Assembly: GCF_014635325.1 (NCBI RefSeq)
Contig: NZ_BMCT01000001.1
Span: forward strand, 1,083,743 to 1,147,742
From: Azorhizobium oxalatiphilum
GTDB taxonomy: Bacteria > Pseudomonadota > Alphaproteobacteria > Rhizobiales > Xanthobacteraceae
Reading direction: 5' to 3'
DNA: 64,000 nt
Below the pieces are notes generated by a model, which was not told where the DNA came from, ran no database searches, and was given only the letters and a program-made list of their open reading frames with translations. Position numbers and translations under genes: made by a program. Below are positions 43,294 to 52,343 of the stretch, piece by piece; position 1 is the first letter of the stretch, and each line of letters begins with the position of its first letter.

Positions 43294-43754
43294 GGGCAGG
43301 ATCCTTTCCGGGCCAGCATGCGCGCCCCTCGGAGGGGTGGGGATGAGCGCAGCGCTCGCCGCCGTCCGTCACTCCTGCGCAAACGCCTGACGCGACTGGA
43401 CTTTCCGGCCGCCGTTTTTTCTGGAGCGTAACGCTGCGGAGCGGTTTCTTCCCCACCCCCGCAGCGGCGCACGATCTGTCCTCCTTCGGGGGAGGGGGCG
43501 GAAGTACGCGCCGATGTGCCCGGTGCGCGCCGGGCTTTGAGGACGCTGCGACCCGTCGTGCCGGATGTGATCCCGGCCACTGCTCGCATTGATAGGCATA
43601 AATTCTCTGCAATGCACGCACTGCTGCGCATGCCGGGCAAGTTATTTGCAGGCAATGGTTTTTGTGATGGCGGCGGGGGCGTTCCCTGTGTATTTTGCTT
43701 GTGGACATGGGACGATGATCGTAGGAAATTAATCCTTTACTCAGGAGAATTTCC
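43294..43754. other. Intergenic region with no recognised content
   Basis: 461 bp between two divergent poorly characterised genes. The end near 43600-43750 is AT-richer and should hold the promoter of the plus-strand pair (GGAGAATTTCC just before the ATG is a good ribosome-binding site). No repeat or RNA seen. Confidence 0.4.
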
Positions 43755-44192
43755 ATGACCTGTCTTATTCCTCGCGGTCCCCTGTCCCGGCGCCGCCGCC
43801 ATTGTTCCCGCACCTGCTCCGTGTCGATGCTGCTGGCGCGCACGCCGCTGGCCTTGCCCGCGCCTGCGGCGGCGCCCGTCCTGCCGATCCCGGCCCAGGA
43901 TGCCGATCCCGCCTTCCTGTGCCGCCTCGCGACGGCGCTGGCGGCGCGGCGCCGGGCGGCGGCCGGCCCCGCCCCGGAGGGCGCACCGATCGTCAGTGCG
44001 CGCCAGCTCGCCATGTATCTGGCCCATGTGGTGCTGGGCCTGTCGCAGGTGCAGGTGGCCCATCGTTTCGGCCGTGACCGCCGCACCGTGGCCCATGCCC
44101 TGAAAAGGGTGGAGCAGCGCCGCGACGAGGCCGGCTATGACGCCGAGGTGATCGCCGCCGAGCAACTGCTGCGCTGGGTGGTGCAGCCATGA
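43755..44192 (+). CDS. DnaA domain IV-like helix-turn-helix protein
   Basis: A 145-residue protein. Residues ~85-135 read SARQLAMYLAHVVLGLSQVQVAHRFGRDRRTVAHALKRVEQRRD, here quoted as ARQLAMYLAHVVLGLS and FGRDRRTVAHALKRVE. This is the DNA-binding helix-turn-helix of DnaA domain IV, which recognises DnaA boxes. The AAA+ ATPase of DnaA is absent and the N-terminus is a basic/Pro-rich tail. It overlaps the DUF6456 gene by 4 bp. It could bind DnaA boxes without ATPase, as a regulator of replication or cell cycle (inference). Confidence 0.75.
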   Translation: MTCLIPRGPLSRRRRHCSRTCSVSMLLARTPLALPAPAAAPVLPIPAQDADPAFLCRLATALAARRRAAAGPAPEGAPIVSARQLAMYLAHVVLGLSQVQVAHRFGRDRRTVAHALKRVEQRRDEAGYDAEVIAAEQLLRWVVQP

Positions 44193-44839
44193 GCCCGCGC
44201 GCCCGAAGGATCACGCTCGCCGGCACCACAGGCGAGCCCGCACCAACCCAGCCCGCCGGCAGCCCGCCGCCGGTGCGCCGCGCCGGCCGCAAGCCGGATA
44301 CCCGGAAGACGGCGGCCCGGCATCGCGCCACCCGCACCGTGCGGATGGACGGCGAGAGCTGCACCGTGCTGGCGGACGAGAGCCCGCTGGGCTGGCTGGC
44401 GAGCCGGCGGGGACGGGATGGGCAGCCGCTCATTTCCACCGCCCAGTTCGCGGCCGGGGAGCGGCTGCGCACGGACTTCACCACCGCTCGCCTCACGCCC
44501 CGCGTCACCACCGACTGGTCGGTGCTGGGATCGGGCGGTGGCGGCAGTCCGGGCAGCTTCTCCGATGCGGTGCTGGCCGCCAAGGCCCGGCTCGCCGCCG
44601 CACTGCGGGCGGTGGGGCCGGAACTGAACGGCGTGCTGCTGGATGTCTGCTGCTTCCTCAAGGGGCTGGAGACGGTGGAGGCCGAGCGCCAATGGCCCGC
44701 CCGCACCGCCAAGGTGGTGCTGGGCCTCGGGCTTGACCGTCTGGCCCGGCATTATGGCCTGGCCGGGGAGGCGCAGGGCCGGGCGCGGTCGCCGCTGCGG
44801 CATTGGCGTGCCGCCGAAGGGCCGGACGGCGCGGGCTGA
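44189..44839 (+). CDS. DUF6456 domain protein
   Basis: A 216-residue protein of unknown function. The DUF6456 signature appears as ESPLGWLASRRGRDGQPLIS and AAGERLRTDFTTARLTPRVTTDW (in two blocks: AAGERLRTDFTTARL and PRVTTDW), and near the end LNGVLLDVCCFLKGLETVEAERQWPARTAKVVL (blocks LLDVCCFLKGLE and RQWPARTAKVVL). The N-terminal 60 residues are basic and disordered. It is coupled to the DnaA-IV-like gene. In other alphaproteobacteria the two units are also neighbours, so a common job is likely, but not known. Confidence 0.8.
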   Translation: MSPRARRITLAGTTGEPAPTQPAGSPPPVRRAGRKPDTRKTAARHRATRTVRMDGESCTVLADESPLGWLASRRGRDGQPLISTAQFAAGERLRTDFTTARLTPRVTTDWSVLGSGGGGSPGSFSDAVLAAKARLAAALRAVGPELNGVLLDVCCFLKGLETVEAERQWPARTAKVVLGLGLDRLARHYGLAGEAQGRARSPLRHWRAAEGPDGAG

Positions 44840-45228
44840 CGCCCCGCGCCGAACCGGCAGGCGGGCAGGCCCGGCACCGGCGGATGCCGTTCCGCCGGTG
44901 CCGGCGCCTGCCCGGTTTTCGACCCCCATGCAGCCGGGCGGACAGGTTGCGCCGCGAAAAGATGGAGCAAAACCGCGCATCGGGCGTTGATCGACTGGTG
45001 CCGGAGCGGCGTCTTGGCCATTGGGGATGGTACTTTTGTGGCTAAAGGCGCAGCCCGGCAATCGTAAAGCCAAGCGGGGATCAGCACCTGATCCGGTCCA
45101 TGTCTTGCCGGTGCCGGCACCGGAACGGACCTTTCCGTATCCATCCGTGGGCTCATCTTTCGGGCGATGCAGAACAGCTTTCCCTGATCGGAGCACCACT
45201 GGACCATTGTGTCATCGCGGAGTTCCCG
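44840..45228. other. Intergenic region upstream of the MscS-type channel gene
   Basis: Contains the hairpin above and a perfect 16-bp palindrome CCGGTGCCGGCACCGG at 45108-45123 that shares its GGTGCCGG core with the hairpin arms. No gene is supported. Confidence 0.5.
44871..44904 (+). terminator. Hairpin downstream of the DUF6456 gene
   Basis: Perfect 14-bp arms (44871-44884 and 44891-44904) around a 6-nt loop, 32 bp after the stop. No T tract. Confidence 0.55.
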
Positions 45229-47421
45229 ATGAAGCGAATGCTCGTCACCGTCTTCCTCTTCCTCGCCCTGCCGGTGTGGTCCGCCCAGGCCCAGCAGCCC
45301 GAGGCGCCGCCCGCCAATGCCGCCGCAGCCGATCCGCTGGGCGAACTGGTCAAGGTGATGAAGGATGACAGGTTGCGGGGTGAGCTGATCCGCAAGCTGG
45401 AAGAGGTGCAGCCCGGCACCGCGCCCGCCGGCGGCACCCCCGCTGCAGTGCCTGCCGCCGCTCCCGCCGCCGCGCCGGAAAAGCCGGCGGATGACGGCAA
45501 GGCGGTGCTCGGCAATGGCGGCCTCGTGGCCGGCGTCATCAGCTGGCTGCGCGATCTCGGCACGAGATTGCCCACGGCGGCCCTTGGCGCGCCCATCGAC
45601 GTCAAGCTGGATCAGGCCGGCGACCAGATCGAGCGCCGCCTCTCCGCGCCCGAGGTGGGCGACCAGTTGCGCGACTTCGGCGTGCGGGCCGTGCCGGGCT
45701 GGCTGATCATCACGGCGGTGGCCTTCATGACGCTGCTCTATATCCGCCGCCGCATCCGCACCCGCGTGGCGAAGTCCGCCACCGTGGGGCAGGTGGCGCG
45801 GGAGGCGTCCATCCGTGGCCTGCTGGGCCTGCTGCCGCTGGTCGTCTGCCTGTCCATCGCGGCACTGTGGCCGCAGGTGCTGGGCCTGACGCGGCAAAGC
45901 GCGGTGATCTTCTTCAGCTTCACGGTGCCGCTGGCGGTGGGGCTCTCCATCGCCGAGCTGCTGTCCTGCGCGCTGGTGCTGCTGGCGCCCTCGAAGGGCT
46001 GGCGGATCGTGGCCTATGCGCAGCGCCGCCTGACCCCGCTGGCGGGCCTGCTCGCGGGCGTGGCGGTGGCCGGCTCGCTGATGGCGCTGCCCGAGCTGCG
46101 CAGCCTCATCGGCCCGGCCACGGCGGACATCCTCTCGCTGGTGCTCGACCTCGCGGTGCCGCTGATCGCGCTCCATGTCATCGTCAGCCAGCGCCGCACG
46201 GTGCGCGCGCTGATCGTGAAGGGCCACCACGCCAGCGCCGAAGCCGCGCCGTGGGATCGCGCCACCCAGTGGCTGGGCGCCCACTGGCATCAGCTCGGCA
46301 TGGTGTTCGTGGTCATGAACATCGCCACCCGGCTGTTCGGCACGCAGGGCAGCGGCTTCATCGTGCAGTCCTTCCTGTCGGTGGCCCTCATCGTGCTGGC
46401 GCTGATCGTGTCGGCGGCGCTCAGCCGGTTTGGCGAGCGCCGCAACAACCGCGTGCGCCGGCCGGTGCGCGCGGCCACGCGGGTGATGGTGCTGGATCGC
46501 CTCGGCAACATGGGCTTCCGGCTGGTCCAGTTCGCCATCGCTCTGGTGGCGGTGATCGCCTGCCTCCAGCTCTGGAGCGTGGATGTGATCACCTGGGCCA
46601 ACAGCCGCGCCGGCGCCTCGGTGGTGGGGCCGATCGTGTCCATCGCCATCGTGTCGCTGGCGGCATGGGTGCTGTGGGTGGTGCTGGATGCCTGGATTTC
46701 CGGCGTGCTCACCCCCGCCGACGCCCGCCATCAGCGCTCGGCGCGGGTGATGACCCTGCTGCCGCTGCTGCGCAACGTGGCGTTCGTGGCGCTCTCCGTG
46801 CTGACGGTGATCGGCATCCTGTCCAATCTCGGCATCAATGTCGCGCCGCTGATCGCCGGTGCCGGTGTGGTCGGCCTCGCGGTGGGTTTCGGCTCCCAGC
46901 AGCTGGTGCAGGACGTCATCACCGGCCTGTTCATCCTGCTGGAGGATACGCTGGCCATCGGCGACGTGGTGGATACGGGCGGGCGCTCGGGCACGGTGGA
47001 GGCGCTGACCATCCGCACGGTGAAGATCCGCGATGGCGACGGCGCGCTGCACTCCATCCCCTTCTCCACCATCAAGGCGCTGAAGAATTCCTCGCGCGGC
47101 TTCGGCGTCTATACGGCGGGGGTGACGCTGGATGTGAGCGCCGACGTGGAGCGGGCCATCGAGGTGTTCAAGGAGGTCGGCGACGAGGTGCAGAAAGACA
47201 CCCGCTTCCGGGGCAAGATCATGGCACCGCTGGATGTCTGGGGCGTGGACGTGGTGGGCCTCGACGGCATCGTCATCAAGGGCGCGATCAAGACCCTGCC
47301 GTTGCAGCAATATGGCGTGGGCCGCGAGATCAATCGCCTGCTCAAGGAGCGTCTGCAGGCGGCCGGCGTCCGCCTCGCCTCCCGCGTCCCGGCCTTGAGC
47401 GGGACGGCGGAAGCGGCGTGA
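45229..47421 (+). CDS. Large MscS-family mechanosensitive ion channel
   Basis: A 730-residue inner-membrane channel, much longer than E. coli MscS (286 residues). A signal peptide (cleaved near AQAQ, residue 22), a proline/alanine-rich periplasmic part of about 130 residues and some eight further membrane helices precede the conserved pore region. The latter reads GAGVVGLAVGFGSQQLVQD near residue 548, followed by the beta domain LLEDTLAIGDVVDTGGRSG. ATG 45229 with GGAG upstream starts the signal peptide. It resembles the long YbdG/YnaI-like group. Opens under membrane tension to relieve osmotic downshock. Confidence 0.9.
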   Translation: MKRMLVTVFLFLALPVWSAQAQQPEAPPANAAAADPLGELVKVMKDDRLRGELIRKLEEVQPGTAPAGGTPAAVPAAAPAAAPEKPADDGKAVLGNGGLVAGVISWLRDLGTRLPTAALGAPIDVKLDQAGDQIERRLSAPEVGDQLRDFGVRAVPGWLIITAVAFMTLLYIRRRIRTRVAKSATVGQVAREASIRGLLGLLPLVVCLSIAALWPQVLGLTRQSAVIFFSFTVPLAVGLSIAELLSCALVLLAPSKGWRIVAYAQRRLTPLAGLLAGVAVAGSLMALPELRSLIGPATADILSLVLDLAVPLIALHVIVSQRRTVRALIVKGHHASAEAAPWDRATQWLGAHWHQLGMVFVVMNIATRLFGTQGSGFIVQSFLSVALIVLALIVSAALSRFGERRNNRVRRPVRAATRVMVLDRLGNMGFRLVQFAIALVAVIACLQLWSVDVITWANSRAGASVVGPIVSIAIVSLAAWVLWVVLDAWISGVLTPADARHQRSARVMTLLPLLRNVAFVALSVLTVIGILSNLGINVAPLIAGAGVVGLAVGFGSQQLVQDVITGLFILLEDTLAIGDVVDTGGRSGTVEALTIRTVKIRDGDGALHSIPFSTIKALKNSSRGFGVYTAGVTLDVSADVERAIEVFKEVGDEVQKDTRFRGKIMAPLDVWGVDVVGLDGIVIKGAIKTLPLQQYGVGREINRLLKERLQAAGVRLASRVPALSGTAEAA

Positions 47422-47471
47422 GGGTGTGAAGAGGATGCGGGGCGCGCGGGTTGCGCGCGCCCCGCACGCTT

Positions 47472-48482
47472 TCAGATGTCGTACTGCCAGCGCGCGGGCG
47501 CGAAGGCGTAAGCATTGCCGCTGCGCACCACATGGCCGGGGCCGGGGAAGACGAGGTGCATGCCGGACACGTCCAGCCCGTCCGCCGCCGCCATGTCCAG
47601 CATGGCCTTGCGGGTCTTCACCGCCAGCGCGCCGTCCACGTCGAACACCACGCCCCACGCCGGTTGCGCGAATTGCAGGTGCGGCACGTGGATGATGTCG
47701 CCCCAGATCAGATGCTGGCGGGCGCCGCTCGCCACCCGCACCCCCACATGGCCCGGCGTGTGGCCGGGCAGCTCCATGATGGTGACGCCGGAGACGACCT
47801 CCTGCCCGTCGCGCTCCAGCAGGGTGGTGCGCCGGGCATAGGCGTTGAGCGCCGCGCGGGCGGCATCGAAGGCGCCCCTGAAGTCGGCGGGCGCGCGGGT
47901 GCGCATGGCATCGTCGGTCCAGTAGGCCCGCTCCTTCGCATGCACCAGCAGTTCCGCATTGGGGAAGGCGGGGGCACCGGCGGCGGTGAGCATGCCGCCG
48001 ATATGGTCCAGATGCAGATGGGTGATGAGCAGCACGTCGATGCTCTTCGGGTCGATGCCGGCCGCAGCGAGGTTGCGGTTGAGCTTGCCTGCCCCGGCGC
48101 CCAGCGCGGTGCCGCCGCCGGTGTCCACGAGGATGCGGCGCTTCGGGGTCTCGATGAGATAGGCGTTGAAGTCGATGGGCAAATCGCCGGGCGGCACGAA
48201 GGCGGCACGGCCGAGCGCATCGGCTTCCGGCCTGGTGGCGCCCGTCACCGCCGCCAGCGGCAAGGTGCCGTAGCCGTCGGCGATGGCGGTGATGACGCTG
48301 TCGCCCACCGGGATGCGATAGACGCCGGGCACCTGCGCCCTTGGGACGGGGGGCTTCGATGCGGGGCCGGCGGCGGTGGCGGCGGCGGGCAGGCCGATGG
48401 TCGCTGCGGCGGCAAGGCCGGTGACGGCGAGACCGGCGTGCGAGAGCAGGCCGCGACGGGAAAGGGGGAGAATGTCGGTCAT
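47472..48482 (-). CDS. Tat-exported metallo-beta-lactamase-fold hydrolase
   Basis: A 336-residue protein. A Tat signal (SRRGLLS near residue 9, hydrophobic core, cleavage near residue 35) shows export in folded form. The MBL zinc motif is THLHLDHIGG near residue 161, with further ligands in ELPGHTPGHVGV and IIHVPHLQF, giving a lactonase/quorum-quenching-like or arylsulfatase-like layout. The substrate is unknown. It is divergent from a LysR gene, with 108 bp between starts, the classical arrangement in which the LysR protein controls the enzyme gene. Confidence 0.88.
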   Translation of the reverse strand: MTDILPLSRRGLLSHAGLAVTGLAAAATIGLPAAATAAGPASKPPVPRAQVPGVYRIPVGDSVITAIADGYGTLPLAAVTGATRPEADALGRAAFVPPGDLPIDFNAYLIETPKRRILVDTGGGTALGAGAGKLNRNLAAAGIDPKSIDVLLITHLHLDHIGGMLTAAGAPAFPNAELLVHAKERAYWTDDAMRTRAPADFRGAFDAARAALNAYARRTTLLERDGQEVVSGVTIMELPGHTPGHVGVRVASGARQHLIWGDIIHVPHLQFAQPAWGVVFDVDGALAVKTRKAMLDMAAADGLDVSGMHLVFPGPGHVVRSGNAYAFAPARWQYDI

Positions 48483-48590
48483 GGATGCCTTCCAGCACAG
48501 GTTGTCGGGGCTGGAGATCGCCTTTACAAAACTGACTTTCAATTCACTGATCCGCACAGGATCTGTTCAGTTTTGTACGAGGCCCATCCC

Positions 48591-49445
48591 TTGGAATGGA
48601 GTGACCTGCGCATCTTCCTCGCCGTGGCCCGCACCGGCACCCAGAGCGCCGCCGCCAAGGCGCTGAACCTCAGCCATCCCACCATCGGCCGGCGGCTGCG
48701 GGCACTGGAGGCGGCGCTCGGGCAGGCGCTGTTCCAGCGCACGGCGGAGGGGTTCGTGCTCACCGACGAGGGCACGGCCATTCTCGCGCTGGCCGAGGAG
48801 ATGGAGGAGGCGACGCAGGCCATCCGGCGCCGGGTCTCCGGCGCGGAGGCCCTGCTGGCCGGGCGGCTGCGTGTGTCCTGCTCGGATTGGGTGGGCGCGT
48901 TCGTGCTGCCGGAGGTGGTCGGTGCCTACGCCGCCGCGCATCCGCAGGTGGAGGTGGACCTCTTGAGCGCCAGCCGGCTCTACAGCCTGGCCCAGCGCGA
49001 GGCGGACATCGCCTTCCGGGTGGTGCCGTTCGAGGAAGCGGACATCGTGCAGCGGCGCCTCGCCGTACTGCCCTTCGCCGCCTATGCGGCAGCGGACGTG
49101 GCGCCGCGCGTGGGCGCAGGCGGGGCCGGGCTGACGCTGATCGAGGATGCGCCGCACGGCGAGCGCGACGTGCTCGCCCAGAGCTGGCTCAGGCAGCGTC
49201 TGCCGCAGGCGGGGCGGGTGTTCCTGTCCAACAGCCGCACGGTGCAGGCCCGGCTCTGCGTGGCGGGCGTGGGCCTTGCCTGCCTGCCCCGCGCCGTCGG
49301 CGACCGGACGGCGGGGCTGACGCGCCTCGATCTCGGCGCCGAGCCGCCGTCGCGTGAACTCTGGATGGGCTACCACCGCGACCTGAAGCGCCTCACCCGC
49401 TTGCGCGCCTTCGCCGATACGGCGGTGCGGCTGCTGGCGGGGTAG
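48591..49445 (+). CDS. LysR family transcriptional regulator (TTG start)
   Basis: A 284-residue regulator. The helix-turn-helix is DLRIFLAVARTGTQSAAAKALNLSHPTIGRRLRALE (blocks DLRIFLAVARTGTQSAAAKA and SHPTIGRRLRALE); the effector domain includes LPEVVGAYAAAHPQVEVDL. Start TTG 48591 is used: GAGG is 8 bp upstream and the family starts at WSDLRIFLAVA; no ATG is available. An alternative TTG lies at 48573. The divergent Tat-exported MBL-fold gene is its probable target. Confidence 0.85.
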   Translation: MEWSDLRIFLAVARTGTQSAAAKALNLSHPTIGRRLRALEAALGQALFQRTAEGFVLTDEGTAILALAEEMEEATQAIRRRVSGAEALLAGRLRVSCSDWVGAFVLPEVVGAYAAAHPQVEVDLLSASRLYSLAQREADIAFRVVPFEEADIVQRRLAVLPFAAYAAADVAPRVGAGGAGLTLIEDAPHGERDVLAQSWLRQRLPQAGRVFLSNSRTVQARLCVAGVGLACLPRAVGDRTAGLTRLDLGAEPPSRELWMGYHRDLKRLTRLRAFADTAVRLLAG

Positions 49446-49463
49446 GGCCGTATCCGGCCGCCC

Positions 49464-49916
49464 TCAGGCTTCCGCCAGCACCGCCTGTGCGTCGGCGCGG
49501 ATGCGCTCGACCATGGAGCGCAGGCCGTTGGAGCGCTGGGGCGTCAGATGGCCCTCAAGGCCGATCTGGCGGAACACCGCCAGCGCATCGGTCTTCAGGA
49601 TGGCATCCGCGCTCTTGCCCGAGAGAATGGTGAGCAGCACCGCCACGAGGCCGCGCACGATATGGGCATCGCTGTCGCCCTGATAATCGAGCACGGTGCC
49701 GTTCGGCCCGTCATGACGGGTGCCGATCAGCCACACCTGGCTGGTGCAGCCCTGCACCTTGTTCGCCTCGGTGCGCAGCTCCTCCGGCAGCGGCGGCAGC
49801 TCCTTGCCCAGCTCGATCACGAAGCGGTAGCGGTCCTCCCAGTCGTCCAGGAGGGCGAAGTCCTCGATCAGTTCCTCGACGGACTTGCCCGAGGCGGCGG
49901 TGTTGGCTGCGTCCAT
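49464..49916 (-). CDS. sufE: Cysteine desulfuration protein SufE
   Basis: Accepts sulfane sulfur from the desulfurase SufS and hands it to the SufBCD scaffold for Fe-S cluster assembly. The 150-residue protein has the acceptor Cys in VQGCTSQVWL near residue 55 and the family's C-terminal SNGLRSMVERI. It is an isolated gene, away from the suf operon, which is usual in Rhizobiales. The downstream LysR gene is convergent, with stops 18 bp apart. Confidence 0.95.
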   Translation of the reverse strand: MDAANTAASGKSVEELIEDFALLDDWEDRYRFVIELGKELPPLPEELRTEANKVQGCTSQVWLIGTRHDGPNGTVLDYQGDSDAHIVRGLVAVLLTILSGKSADAILKTDALAVFRQIGLEGHLTPQRSNGLRSMVERIRADAQAVLAEA

Positions 49917-50062
49917 GAAACACTCGTCCTGAAAGCGCGTCCGGGTCCGGCCGGCGAAGGCTCAGGTCGAACGGAAAGCTCGGGTTTCGCCGCGCGGGCG
50001 GCATCGTGCTTTCCATATAGGCGCTGGCAGCGCGGCTTGGAAGGAAAAGGGGACTCTGGCTC

Positions 50063-50485
50063 TCAGGCCGGGCGACGGGGCGGCAGCGGCATGCCGGGGG
50101 CAGGGGCTGCGGGGGCCGCGGGCTCGCCGCTCCAGGCGGGGCTCAGATCCTGCGGGGTCAGGCCATGGGGCGCGGGTTGCGCGGCGTTCTGCTGGGCGGG
50201 TTCGGGCAGGGCCGGGCTGTGCTCGCCCTTCTGGGCGCCGATGGTCTCATAGACCCAGCGGGCACCGGCCTGCGCCTTGTCGGTGATGTGGCTCAGCATC
50301 TCGCCGCCCACCGCGCACGCCTCCGGCTGGCGCTGGCAGAAGCCGCGCGCATCCGAAATGGCCGCCTGCACGGCGCCGAACGCCTCGAACGCGCCCACCT
50401 GCCTGCCGCCATCGGAGGTGAGGCCGATGGGCAGGATGAGCAGGATCAGGCCGATCCAGAAAGCCATGCGGATCAAGAAGAACAT
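50063..50485 (-). CDS. DUF5330 membrane-anchored protein
   Basis: A 140-residue protein. An N-terminal transmembrane segment (FLIRMAFWIGLILLILPIG) precedes a soluble part with FCQRQPEACAVGGEMLSHI, in which two cysteines could pair in the periplasm, and a Pro/Ala-rich tail. This is the pattern of the DUF5330 family of Rhizobiales. Function unknown. The open frame upstream of ATG 50485 does not look coding. Confidence 0.8.
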   Translation of the reverse strand: MFFLIRMAFWIGLILLILPIGLTSDGGRQVGAFEAFGAVQAAISDARGFCQRQPEACAVGGEMLSHITDKAQAGARWVYETIGAQKGEHSPALPEPAQQNAAQPAPHGLTPQDLSPAWSGEPAAPAAPAPGMPLPPRRPA

Positions 50486-50813
50486 CACGCCCTCATGCGC
50501 ACCGGATATGGGCTGCCTGTCGGCTCGCCCCTGCGAAATCCCGAAACCGCCTCCGCCGGCCTCGAACCTCGAACTACCTTGGCCGAAGCTAACAGAGACA
50601 GGCGCGCGAGGCAGCGGAGCGGGGCCCTCGCCCTCCACTTCTTTGCAAGACATCGTTAACGCTGATGCCACCTGACCCTGCCGCCACGACACCCTGCCGC
50701 AGCTGTGCCCTGGCCGGGGCCGGGGCGTTTAGGGTTCGCTTAAAGCCTTCCGTGCCATGGTCCTGCCATTGTCACTGAGGGCGCCGCTGGGGCGCCGGTC
50801 TCACGGTGGGCAG
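50486..50813. other. Intergenic region upstream of the histidine kinase
   Basis: 328 bp with no supportable gene. It holds the divergent promoters of the DUF5330 and kinase genes. A GGCGTTTA/TTAAAGCC-type partial inverted repeat lies near 50726-50748. Confidence 0.35.
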
Positions 50814-52343
50814 ATGGACTGGGTCTTGAGCGATCATCGGCAGAGCGCAGGCAGTCTCGGAGCGGAGCGCACGCAGGCGCCCGCGCGCCGGGGGCTTGCC
50901 TCCATGCGCGACCTCGCGGGCGTCGGGCGCTACAGCGCCGCCGGCCTCGGGGCGCTGGCGCTGATGTGCGCGCTGGCCGGCGGCGGCCTGCTGCTGGCGG
51001 CGGCCATCGGCCTGTCCGAGAGCGGCGTTGCCGAAGGCGGCTGGCTGCTCGGCTGCGGCCTCGTCTCCGCCGCCCTTGCGGCTGTGGCGGCGGGCCTCTC
51101 GCTCGCCGCCGAGCGTCTCGACCGCTCCATCATCGGTGCCGATTTCGCCCTCGTGACCCTGCATGGCCGGGCCGGCGAGGTGATCCAGCTGGAACATGCC
51201 GACGGCCCCCGCGCGCATCTGCCGGACGATGCCTTCGCCGGGCAGGGCCTGTTCGACCGCGTGCTGGTGCCGGACCGTCCGGCGTTCCTCAATGCGCTGT
51301 CCGCCGCCACCGCCGGGGCCAATCCGGCCGAGAGCCTGTGCGAGGTGCGCCTGCGCTGCGAGGCCGAGGGCGCGGCCCCCGATTTCGTGTGGATGGAAAT
51401 GCGCTGCCTGCCGGCCGGCGAGGAGCGGGCGCGGGTGCTGTGGCGCGACATTCATGTGGCCAAGCTCCAGGCCGAGGCGGACCATGTGGCCCGCGCCGAG
51501 GCCGAGCGCGCCAATCTGGCCAAGAGCCGCTTCCTCGCCGCCATGAGCCATGAGCTGCGCACGCCGCTCAACACCATTCTCGGCTTCTCCGAGCTTTTGG
51601 CCACCGACACCGATCAGCGCATCGACCCGCGCCGCAAGGAGGACTACGCCCGCATCATCCACGAGAGCGGCCAGCACCTGCTCGGCGTGGTGAACGACAT
51701 CCTCGACCTCTCGCGGGTGGAGGCGGGCGCCTACGAGCTGTCCTTCGAGGCGGTGGACGTGCCGCAACTGGTGGACGGCTGCGTGGAGATGATCGCGCTC
51801 GACGCGGCGCGGCGTTCCATCAAGGTCACGAGCATCCTGCCCGCGCGCCTGCCGCGCCCCATGGCGGATGCCCGCGCGGTGCGCCAGATGGTGCTGAACC
51901 TGCTCTCCAACGCTGTGAAGTTCTCCGAGCACGGCGGCCATGTGGAAGTGAACGTTTCGGCGCAGAACGGCGTGCTGGGCATCGCCGTGCGCGATGCGGG
52001 CGCCGGCATGACGGCGGACGAGCTGGCCCGCCTCGGCGAGCCCTTCTACCAGACCGGCGATGCCGAACGGCGCGCGCGCGGCAGCGGCCTCGGCCTCGCC
52101 GTGGTGCGGGCGCTGGTGCAGCTGCATGACGGCGCCTTCGACGTGGCGAGCACGGTCGGCGGCGGCACCACCGTCACCGTCAGCCTGCCGGTGAAGCGTT
52201 CGCCCTCGGTGCTGCAGAGCGTGGTCGCCCCCTTCTCCCGTGCGGGCGAGGATGACGTGATGCGCGCGCCCGCCACCGGCCTTGCGGGTACTGGCCTTGC
52301 AGGGCTTGCCGGCCTTGCCGGCGAGGGGCGCCGCTTCGCATGA
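50814..52343 (+). CDS. PAS-containing sensor histidine kinase
   Basis: A 509-residue kinase. Two transmembrane segments (residues ~40-65 and ~75-97) anchor it, a PAS-like input region follows (residues ~105-220), then the H-box AAMSHELRTPLNTILGFSEL near residue 247 and the ATPase domain with LNLLSNAVKFSEHGG, VRDAGAGM and RGSGLGLAVV. The C-terminal tail has a run of Gly/Leu/Ala repeats. ATG 50814 is chosen; an ATG at 50757 lacks a ribosome-binding site. No receiver gene is adjacent. It overlaps the peptidoglycan-binding protein gene by 4 bp. Confidence 0.87.
   Translation: MDWVLSDHRQSAGSLGAERTQAPARRGLASMRDLAGVGRYSAAGLGALALMCALAGGGLLLAAAIGLSESGVAEGGWLLGCGLVSAALAAVAAGLSLAAERLDRSIIGADFALVTLHGRAGEVIQLEHADGPRAHLPDDAFAGQGLFDRVLVPDRPAFLNALSAATAGANPAESLCEVRLRCEAEGAAPDFVWMEMRCLPAGEERARVLWRDIHVAKLQAEADHVARAEAERANLAKSRFLAAMSHELRTPLNTILGFSELLATDTDQRIDPRRKEDYARIIHESGQHLLGVVNDILDLSRVEAGAYELSFEAVDVPQLVDGCVEMIALDAARRSIKVTSILPARLPRPMADARAVRQMVLNLLSNAVKFSEHGGHVEVNVSAQNGVLGIAVRDAGAGMTADELARLGEPFYQTGDAERRARGSGLGLAVVRALVQLHDGAFDVASTVGGGTTVTVSLPVKRSPSVLQSVVAPFSRAGEDDVMRAPATGLAGTGLAGLAGLAGEGRRFA

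Noticed and set aside
44752-48498. 1,248-codon minus-strand frame opposite the MscS-type channel
   Set aside because: Antisense shadow of the channel gene; composition is Arg/His/Gln-rich and no domain is recognisable.
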